The position numbers and the translations under genes were made by a program. From an uncultured Clostridia bacterium (lineage in GTDB: Bacteria; Bacillota; Clostridia; TANB77; CAG-508), in NCBI GenBank assembly GCA_947627785.1, contig CANQXC010000105.1, positions 1 to 5,661 of the forward strand: a stretch of 5,661 nt of DNA, written 5' to 3'. Positions 1 to 4,678 of the stretch are shown in pieces (positions within the stretch are counted from its first letter, which is position 1; the number at the start of each line of letters is the position of its first letter). The notes below the pieces were generated by a model, which was not told the DNA's origin, ran no database searches, and worked only from the letters and a program-made list of their open reading frames with translations.

Positions 1-175
1 AAGATTATCAGAAATTTGTACTTTATTAGATGTATCAGAAGGTGAAATTTTAAGTGGAGTCACTATGGAATCTAATGAATATTTGAACAGTGCTTTTAAT
101 GATTTATTTAAAACTTGTCCAGCAGAAAAAATAGATTTAATTTATAAAGTTGCTAAAGTCATTGCAGATAATTAA
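1..175 (+). CDS. Probable XRE-family helix-turn-helix transcriptional regulator, C-terminal fragment
   Basis: This is the last 57 codons of a rightward gene whose beginning lies outside the window. The open frame starts at base 2 and ends with TAA at 173-175. The visible protein begins with LSEICTLLDVSEGEIL, which looks like the end of a helix-turn-helix domain of the XRE/Cro type: a 'start acting when the repressor domain says so' helix followed by the L-x-V-S-x-x-x-I/L turn. It continues with a helical tail that ends EKIDLIYKVAKVIADN, a pattern I associate with short clostridial XRE regulators. From the family, the role would be DNA binding and repression or activation of nearby genes in the cytoplasm; the target cannot be read here. 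The gene is followed within 10 bp by a long hairpin. The family call rests on a partial helix pattern only, so another small helical protein is possible. Confidence 0.55.
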   Translation, partial: RLSEICTLLDVSEGEILSGVTMESNEYLNSAFNDLFKTCPAEKIDLIYKVAKVIADN

Positions 176-182
176 TTACATA

Positions 183-229
183 TTAAAATATTGTAGACCT
201 AACTATAAGTTAGTTCTACAATATTTTAA
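183..229. terminator. Long hairpin after the regulator gene, probable bidirectional terminator
   Basis: Arms 183-203 and 209-229 pair over 21 bp with a single C/T mismatch (position 198 against 214), around the five-base loop TATAA (204-208). The core is GTTAG/CTAAC closed by TCTACAATATT. The hairpin starts eight bases after the regulator stop. The right arm ends in ATTTT, but there is no long T-run after it on either strand, so termination strength is uncertain. It may serve the regulator gene on the + strand and the PdxY unit on the - strand. Confidence 0.55.
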
Positions 230-243
230 AATGATTTCTTAAG

Positions 244-283
244 TACCCACACAATTTTTAAGCAAATTTTGTGGTATTTTTTT
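244..283 (+). terminator. Second hairpin with T-run, rho-independent terminator for the + strand
   Basis: TACC near 244-247 pairs with GGTA at 273-276, and ACA plus AATTT on the left pair with TTGT and AAATT on the right. The stem is interrupted by a bulged C and a C/A mismatch. It is followed directly by seven T residues (277-283). The T-run lies on the + strand, so it would stop read-through from the left. It sits 17 bases beyond the stop of the convergent pdxY gene. Confidence 0.5.
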
Positions 284-299
284 ATATAATAAGTCTATA

Positions 300-1127
300 T
301 TAATATTTCTGTATTAACTTTAGTAAATATGGTATAGCTTCTTCAAAATTAACTCCATATTTAGTTCCATTTATATCTTCATAAGTTAATCTTACACATT
401 CTGTTGTAAATTTAGTTGCAATTTTTATTGCATCTTCTAAGCTTTTATTTTGTACCAAACTTCCAGCAAGTGAACTTGTGAAAACATCTCCTGTACCATG
501 ATAACTTACATTGTATTTTGTTTCAAAATTACTACAAAATTCTTTACCATTATATCCTATTGCACCAATTTTATTATTTTCTTCAACTCCTGTTATAATC
601 ACATTTTTAGGACCTAAATTACTTAATTCTTTTGCTATATTTTCTATCTCTTTTACGCTATACTGTTCATTATATTCTCTTTCTAATAATAAACTTGCCT
701 CTGTTAAATTTGGTCTTAAAATATCCACTTTTTTGCAAACACCTTTCATCTTTTCTACTATGTTTTTATTAATTCCACTATACAATTTTCCATGGTCTGC
801 CATTGCAGGATCAAACACAACAATATTATTATCTGTTTTAAATTGTTCTATAAAATACATAACTAAATCTAATATTTCGTCTGTTCCTGTATAACCTATA
901 TATATTAAATCAAATTGAAAATTTTCCTCTTTCCAATGTTTTATAATTTTATATATTTCATCTGATAAATTCTTAAATGTAAAATTGCTAAATGCTGTAT
1001 GTGTTGAAAGTATGGAAGTAGGAAGAATAGCTGTTTCTACTCCCATGCTTGATATGATTGGCAATGCTACAGTTTCAGAGCATTTTCCTATACAAGAAAT
1101 ATCTTGTATTGATACAATTCTTTTCAT
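300..1127 (-). CDS. pdxY: Pyridoxamine/pyridoxal kinase, PdxY-like (ribokinase superfamily)
   Basis: A cytosolic kinase of the vitamin B6 salvage pathway. By family it transfers phosphate from ATP to the 5'-hydroxyl of pyridoxal, pyridoxamine or pyridoxine. The protein has 275 residues, normal for this family. Visible motifs are the N-terminal SIQDISCIGKCS strand-loop, LSTHTAF (residues 40-46, typical of pyridoxal-type kinases), DPAMADHGKLY (106-116), RPNLTEA (138-144), and the anion-hole motif HGTGD (210-214), where Asp214 is the expected catalytic base, followed by SLAG. The start is supported by AGAGAGG at 1141-1147, although the spacing to ATG (13 nt) is somewhat long. The gene lies 30 bp behind the CPBP protease gene with no promoter between them, so co-transcription is likely. 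PdxK, PdxY and ThiD-like kinases share this fold; THTAF and the length favour a B6 kinase. Choosing PdxY rather than PdxK is a judgement. Confidence 0.85.
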   Translation of the reverse strand: MKRIVSIQDISCIGKCSETVALPIISSMGVETAILPTSILSTHTAFSNFTFKNLSDEIYKIIKHWKEENFQFDLIYIGYTGTDEILDLVMYFIEQFKTDNNIVVFDPAMADHGKLYSGINKNIVEKMKGVCKKVDILRPNLTEASLLLEREYNEQYSVKEIENIAKELSNLGPKNVIITGVEENNKIGAIGYNGKEFCSNFETKYNVSYHGTGDVFTSSLAGSLVQNKSLEDAIKIATKFTTECVRLTYEDINGTKYGVNFEEAIPYLLKLIQKY

Positions 1128-1157
1128 ACTAAATTTTATTCCTCTCTATAAAAAATT

Positions 1158-1820
1158 TTAAATTAACATCAATGTAACCGCAACTAAATTATTTATCATA
1201 TGAGCAATATAAGGAGATACTACATTATCATCTGTTTTTATATACATTATTGCAAACATCATTCCTAAAAATGCATATAGAAATGTTGCTATTCCTATTC
1301 CATGCATAATGCCAAATAATAAAGATGATACTATTACAAAAATTACTCTATTTTTTATAATGCTACTCAATGAATATCTAAATACAATTTCCTCTACAAG
1401 TGGTGCTAATAACACAGTAATTATAAAACCAATAACTACATAATTTCCTAGAACATCTGTAACTGTGTTTTGATTATTCATTGATACATTTAAAAAACTA
1501 AATAGTATTGATATAGCACCATTACAAAGCAATGTTAAAATTGACATTAATATAATAAACTTTATGTTTTTTCTTGTTAGTCTTTTTATATCTGTTTTTA
1601 CTCTTTTAAAATACATAATTCCAATAATTAAAATTACTAATGCATTTGGTATTATAAAACTTATAAAATAATTTTCTAATAACTCTGGTTTTTTAGTTAC
1701 TCCTGCTATTAATCCAATGATAGCTCCAAAAACGATTTGAAATACAAAATATATACATATTGGTTTGAAATCTTTTTTAGTTTTTATTTCTGTATTTTTT
1801 ATCTCATTTACTTTTTCCAT
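1158..1820 (-). CDS. CPBP family intramembrane glutamic endopeptidase (Abi/CAAX protease-like)
   Basis: A 220-residue integral membrane protein with a charged, Lys/Glu-rich cytoplasmic N-terminus (residues 1-19) and about seven hydrophobic segments. The three family motifs are all present: EEIVFR (143-148; the Glu-Glu pair and Arg), FGIMH (169-173; FxxxH) and HMINN (207-211; HxxxN). These residues form the active site of CPBP proteins, related to Rce1, so the protein is probably catalytically intact. Bacterial members are linked to bacteriocin self-immunity, protein maturation and signalling; none of these roles can be assigned here, and no bacteriocin precursor is visible next to it. AGAAGGA (1828-1834) stands 7 nt before the ATG. 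It is the first gene of a probable two-gene unit with pdxY and has its own promoter at 1912-1940. Confidence 0.87.
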   Translation of the reverse strand: MEKVNEIKNTEIKTKKDFKPICIYFVFQIVFGAIIGLIAGVTKKPELLENYFISFIIPNALVILIIGIMYFKRVKTDIKRLTRKNIKFIILMSILTLLCNGAISILFSFLNVSMNNQNTVTDVLGNYVVIGFIITVLLAPLVEEIVFRYSLSSIIKNRVIFVIVSSLLFGIMHGIGIATFLYAFLGMMFAIMYIKTDDNVVSPYIAHMINNLVAVTLMLI

Positions 1821-1911
1821 ATTATTATCCTTCTTTCTTTATTTTTTAATTTTAGCTCTCTTTGCAGTCTTAATGTTTCTATTATTTTGTTTACCATTTT
1901 TACACGGATTT

Positions 1912-1940
1912 ATTTTATCATTACTTTATTTTATTGTAAA
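1912..1940 (-). promoter_or_regulatory. Sigma-A type promoter for the CPBP-pdxY unit
   Basis: Reading the - strand, TTTACA (1935-1940) and TAAAAT (1912-1917) are separated by exactly 17 bases. Each hexamer differs from consensus by one base. TG one base before the -10 (TGA-TAAAAT) adds an extended -10 element. The predicted transcript would start near 1905 and have a leader of about 85 nt before the CPBP start codon. Confidence 0.6.
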
Positions 1941-2007
1941 GTTATTGTAATTTTTTTAATAGTATGAAAGAAATATGATAATGTAACAACAAAAAAGTAT
2001 TTGTTCT

Positions 2008-2035
2008 CATAAAAATATAATTAAATATTTTTATG
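2008..2035. repeat. Perfect 11-bp AT-rich inverted repeat
   Basis: CATAAAAATAT (2008-2018) and its exact complement (2025-2035) flank a six-base loop, AATTAA. There is no GC-rich core and no T-run after it. It lies in the 184-bp gap between the CPBP promoter and the peptidase gene, just beyond the peptidase terminator. It could be a second weak stop signal or a protein-binding palindrome. The rest of 1941-2038 shows nothing else I can support. Confidence 0.4.
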
Positions 2036-2038
2036 ACA

Positions 2039-2080
2039 AACTAAAAAATGGTCTTTATGTTTTCAAGACCATTTTTAGTT
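2039..2080 (-). terminator. Rho-independent terminator of the M15 peptidase gene
   Basis: Left arm 2039-2055 and right arm 2065-2080 form a stem of 16 bp with one bulged A, with GGTCTT/AAGACC as its core and a nine-base loop. On the - strand the stem runs into TTTTTTAGTTTG. It stands 44 bases after the stop of the shifted frame (2125) but 177 bases after the frame-0 stop (2258). This fits a gene that originally ended at 2125. The AT arms would also allow some function on the + strand. Confidence 0.7.
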
Positions 2081-2124
2081 ACTTTTCTTTTAAAAATTTT
2101 TCTTTTATAATCAATACTTGTTTC

Positions 2125-2265
2125 CTAATCCAATGTTGTACTTGTTCTTCCTGTTCCTACTACATCTTCTTGAAGCGAACGCCATGTGTTACAGCCTACT
2201 ATTCCATCTGCTGATAATCCTCTTGAACGTTGATAGTTTCTTACTGCTTCTTCAGTTCTACTTCC
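2125..2265 (-). pseudogene. Out-of-frame C-terminal half of the peptidoglycan-binding domain
   Basis: If one base (the C complementary to position 2266) is skipped after Phe180, the reading continues as GSRTEEAVRNYQRSRGL, then SADGIVGCNTWRSLQ and a tail ending GTGRTSTTLD, for 46 more residues to TAG at 2125-2127. This completes a standard PG_binding_1 repeat: LDGIFG-x-R-T-x-x-A-V-x-x-YQ-x-x-x-GL-x-x-DGIVG-x-x-T-W. It gives a protein of 226 residues. The stretch has no internal stop and keeps the conserved residues, so the shift is either recent, a sequence error, or translated by +1 slippage. It has no start codon or ribosome binding site that would let it be made alone. Confidence 0.75.
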
Positions 2266-2806
2266 GAAATATCCCATCTAATCCACCTGTTCTATATCCT
2301 AAAGTATTTAAGTCATCTTGTGCTATTAATACATATGTGCTAATACTACCTCTCCTAACTACAGGGTATCCTCCAGTGCTACATGCTGGTCTTCCAAAAC
2401 GTTTATCAAAATGAACCCAGGTTGGCGTTAGGCTTGCTGGTTCTACATATGACCATACTCCAGAAGATCTTGCAAGATTTCTTAGTGTATTTCTTTCACT
2501 ATTACTTAATCTTTGACCAACATCAAATGCAACACCTGCATAATGTTGGGATTGATTACTATGCCCACCTTCCCAAGGTCTTTTAAATGCAAAGCCTACG
2601 GGTATTGGTCTTCCATATAAATATCTTGTGGAATTCCAACTTTGCATTGCTCTTTTCGTAGTCCATAGTGTTGGGCTTTGGCTTGATCCTCTAAATTCAC
2701 TTACTAATAAGCTTCTATTTGTGTTATAAGGCATTGCCTCATTTTCATTTCTATAATATGTTTCCATACGATTTGTATCATTATTAAAAACTATTATTTT
2801 TGCCAT
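2258..2806 (-). CDS. M15-type D-Ala-D-Ala carboxypeptidase/endopeptidase with truncated C-terminal peptidoglycan-binding domain
   Basis: In frame 0 this encodes 182 residues. The catalytic part carries the M15 zinc signature S86-x-H88-x2-G91-x-A93-x-D95, a Glu at 122 and W-V-H132-F-D134. His88, Asp95 and His132 are the expected zinc ligands and Glu122 the expected general base. By family it cleaves peptidoglycan stem peptides; whether it is a D,D-carboxypeptidase or an endolysin-like endopeptidase cannot be decided. No signal peptide is visible, so it may be intracellular, spore-associated or released by lysis. Residues from about 151 start a PG_binding_1 repeat (YVLIAQDDLNTLGY, then GGLDGIF), but the frame then reads R-K-stop in the middle of the repeat. 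The remaining half is intact in the +1 frame (2125-2265). The start is fixed by GGAGGAG (2811-2817). The gene is monocistronic and divergent from the glycosyltransferase. It is either a frameshifted gene or one using +1 recoding. Confidence 0.8.
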   Translation of the reverse strand: MAKIIVFNNDTNRMETYYRNENEAMPYNTNRSLLVSEFRGSSQSPTLWTTKRAMQSWNSTRYLYGRPIPVGFAFKRPWEGGHSNQSQHYAGVAFDVGQRLSNSERNTLRNLARSSGVWSYVEPASLTPTWVHFDKRFGRPACSTGGYPVVRRGSISTYVLIAQDDLNTLGYRTGGLDGIFRK

Positions 2807-2839
2807 ATTACTCCTCCATAAAATATATTTATTCTATAT

Positions 2840-2869
2840 ATTTTATGAAATTTGTTTAATTAATGATAA
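2840..2869 (-). promoter_or_regulatory. Possible sigma-A promoter of the M15 peptidase gene
   Basis: On the - strand, TTATCA (2864-2869, four of six consensus bases) and TAAAAT (2840-2845, five of six) are 18 bases apart. The start would fall near 2833, leaving a leader of about 26 nt before ATG 2806. The same CATAAAATA stretch loosely resembles the -10 of sporulation sigma factors, but I found no matching -35 element. AT-rich DNA gives many such matches, so this is a weak call. Confidence 0.3.
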
Positions 2870-2876
2870 TTGTCAT
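2863..2876. promoter_or_regulatory. Near-perfect 14-bp palindrome, possible operator
   Basis: ATGATAATTGTCAT reads the same on both strands except for one T/G pair. It overlaps the possible -35 of the peptidase gene and lies about 90 bp upstream of the glycosyltransferase promoter. It could be bound by a dimeric regulator. It does not match the 7-1-7 Fur or PerR arrangement, so no regulator is named. Confidence 0.25.
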
Positions 2877-2965
2877 ATAGTTTTACTTATGTAAATTAAA
2901 AACACTTATCTAGAACTATAATATAATAACTTATTATATTAAGTTAAAAATTAAATTCATTTTTA

Positions 2966-2994
2966 TTGCAATTTTAAACTATATATTATATAAT
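2966..2994 (+). promoter_or_regulatory. Sigma-A promoter of the glycosyltransferase gene
   Basis: TTGCAA (2966-2971) and a perfect TATAAT (2989-2994) are separated by exactly 17 bases. The transcript should start near 3001, giving a very short leader of about 16 nt that begins almost at the ribosome binding site. The in-frame ATG at 2993 lies inside the -10 box and so should not be on the mRNA. Confidence 0.7.
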
Positions 2995-3004
2995 GCAAAA
3001 TTAT

Positions 3005-3010
3005 AAGGAG
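3005..3010 (+). promoter_or_regulatory. Ribosome binding site that decides the glycosyltransferase start
   Basis: AAGGAG is followed six bases later by the ATG at 3017. The longer reading from ATG 2993 would place this site inside the coding region and has no ribosome binding site of its own. Together with the promoter position this fixes the start at 3017. Confidence 0.8.
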
Positions 3011-3016
3011 ATTGTA

Positions 3017-4549
3017 ATGAAAAAGTTTGAATTAAATGATAAACAAAAAGTACTAATAATTCTAGTAGTAATTATGATTGTTCAAGTAGGAGTTAGGTTT
3101 TATGTTGGCTTAAAGAAAAATTATTTTCATATGGATGAAATGTATTCTTATGGCCTTATGAATTATGATAAAGGCAGTATTGTAGATAATGAAGATTTCT
3201 TAGATACCTGGCATGATAAGAATTATTACCTTGATTACTTAGAGGTTAATAGTAATGAAAAATGGGATTTAAAAGCTGTTTATGAAAATCAAAAAAATGA
3301 TGTTCATCCTCCTTTTTACTATTTATTACTTAGAATCACATCAACTTTTTCTATAGACCATTTTACTAAATGGAGTGGTTTATTCTTAAATATGTTTATA
3401 TTTATTATTAGCAATATATTAGTTTATAAAACAAGCAAATTATTATTTAGAAATTCTTTTATGTCTCTCCTTTGTGTTACTATAAATGGATTTTCTATTA
3501 TAGCAATAGATAGCTTTTTATACATTAGAATGTATGAATTATCTAATATGTTTGTTTTGGCAATTACATATTTACATATAAAATTATGGAGAACTCATAA
3601 TGTAACATATAAAAATCTTTTACCTATTATGATAATTTTCATTTTAGGAGGTTTAACTCATTATTATTTCTTTGTTTATGGTTTCATTTTATACTTGCTA
3701 TATTCAATCAAATGCATAAAAAATAAGCACTTTAAAAACCTAATTAGATATCAAGTAGCAATTATTATAAGTGCAGTTATTTACTTAGTAATTTTCCCTT
3801 ATAGCATTGAACATTTATTATTTAAAAATAGTAGCTTTAGTGGTACAGAAGATTATTCTATTTTTGTTAGATTAGGAAATTACTTAAGCTTAATACATAA
3901 TAAATTTCTTCATAATTTACTACTACCATTTGTTATTATTATTTTATTTATAACTTATAAGAAACACAATAAACATTTAAGATTCAACTCTCAAATTTAC
4001 TTATTATTATTTCCTATTATAATTTATTTGTTAGTTGTAATAAAATTCTCTCCATATATTGAAACTAGATATGTAATACCTATTTATTCAGTTTCGTTTT
4101 TACTAATATTTTATATAATAAAAAAATATCTTTTTGAACATATAGCTAATAATGAAGTAGTATTTTTATTGATTTTACTTGTTACAACATTTGCTTATAG
4201 CCCAATATCTACTCATTATCAGTTTGAATTTGCTTATGAACAATATTCAGATATTACTAAACAAGTAGAAGAGAAAAAATTACCTATTGTATACTACTTT
4301 AACACTAACAATAACAGATTTTTAGATGATTTATATTTATTTACATTAGCAGATAAATCCATTGTTTTAAATGCTAATAACGGTTTAGAAAAATTAATAA
4401 ATATCTCTAATGAAGAAAAAAACTTTATTCTAATTTGTAATGAAGGTGTTAATGAAGATGAACTAAAAAGCACAATTAGTGGTTATTACTTTTATTTACA
4501 AAGAATGAATTCTTGCAACGTATATGAATTTGTATTAAAAGAAAAATAG
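3017..4549 (+). CDS. Membrane glycosyltransferase of the GT-C fold (GT39/PMT-ArnT-like)
   Basis: A 510-residue polytopic membrane protein. The first membrane segment is at about residues 11-32. It is followed by a long outer loop with the acidic pair HMDE (Asp40-Glu41), the likely catalytic or metal site of GT-C enzymes, and by DVHPPFYYLLLR (HPP at 97-99), a hallmark of GT39-like proteins. Further family-like motifs are IRMYEL (Arg171, Tyr173), THYYFF (214-219) and ETRY near 349-352. Roughly ten more hydrophobic segments follow, up to about residue 393, then a soluble tail of about 115 residues that should lie outside. Such enzymes take a sugar from a polyprenyl-phosphate carrier and add it to protein, lipid or wall polymer at the outer face; the sugar and acceptor here are unknown. 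The gene stands alone, with its own promoter and a strong terminator, and no carrier-sugar synthase is adjacent. The weak inverted repeats at 4547-4573 I do not consider functional. Confidence 0.75.
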   Translation: MKKFELNDKQKVLIILVVIMIVQVGVRFYVGLKKNYFHMDEMYSYGLMNYDKGSIVDNEDFLDTWHDKNYYLDYLEVNSNEKWDLKAVYENQKNDVHPPFYYLLLRITSTFSIDHFTKWSGLFLNMFIFIISNILVYKTSKLLFRNSFMSLLCVTINGFSIIAIDSFLYIRMYELSNMFVLAITYLHIKLWRTHNVTYKNLLPIMIIFILGGLTHYYFFVYGFILYLLYSIKCIKNKHFKNLIRYQVAIIISAVIYLVIFPYSIEHLLFKNSSFSGTEDYSIFVRLGNYLSLIHNKFLHNLLLPFVIIILFITYKKHNKHLRFNSQIYLLLFPIIIYLLVVIKFSPYIETRYVIPIYSVSFLLIFYIIKKYLFEHIANNEVVFLLILLVTTFAYSPISTHYQFEFAYEQYSDITKQVEEKKLPIVYYFNTNNNRFLDDLYLFTLADKSIVLNANNGLEKLINISNEEKNFILICNEGVNEDELKSTISGYYFYLQRMNSCNVYEFVLKEK

Positions 4550-4624
4550 TCTTATGAACTATAAGTTAGACTAAAAGGTTAAAGATTATTACCTAAATTT
4601 TATGAATTAACTTTTATCAATAAC

Positions 4625-4665
4625 AAAAATAATTCCAGTAATTTCGAAACTGGAATTATTTTTTT
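4625..4665. terminator. Strong bidirectional rho-independent terminator between convergent genes
   Basis: Arms 4625-4639 and 4649-4663 pair perfectly over 15 bp, with the core TTCCAGT/ACTGGAA and a nine-base loop. Seven T residues (4659-4665) finish the + strand side. On the - strand the stem ends in ATTTTTG, so it can also stop the ATPase gene, whose stop codon is 15 bases away. It serves the glycosyltransferase (+) and the ATPase (-). Confidence 0.85.
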
Positions 4666-4678
4666 GTGACATAATTTA

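Noticed and set aside
511..894. Rightward open frame of 127 codons inside pdxY.
   Set aside because: It lies entirely antisense to a gene with clear ribokinase motifs, has no ribosome binding site and no recognisable domain.
1808..1897. A 29-codon leftward frame in the leader of the CPBP gene, overlapping its start by 13 bases (possible leader peptide).
   Set aside because: No ribosome binding site precedes its ATG, the product is a plain Lys/Arg/Ile-rich string, and the region is AT-rich enough to give such a frame by chance.
2118..2586. Two rightward frames across the M15 peptidase gene.
   Set aside because: They are antisense to the zinc-peptidase motifs and the peptidoglycan-binding repeat and show no protein-like features.
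2863..2878. Fur or PerR box, suggested by GATAAT in the intergenic palindrome.
   Set aside because: The centre and spacing do not fit the 7-1-7 arrangement; only a generic palindrome can be supported.
2993..3016. ATG at 2993 as the glycosyltransferase start.
   Set aside because: It lies inside the -10 box and lacks a ribosome binding site; AAGGAG at 3005-3010 points to the ATG at 3017.
201..4569. The 13-base string AACTATAAGTTAG occurs at 201-213 and again at 4557-4569, both shortly after rightward genes.
   Set aside because: A 13-base match is expected by chance in a window this long and this AT-rich, and the flanks differ.
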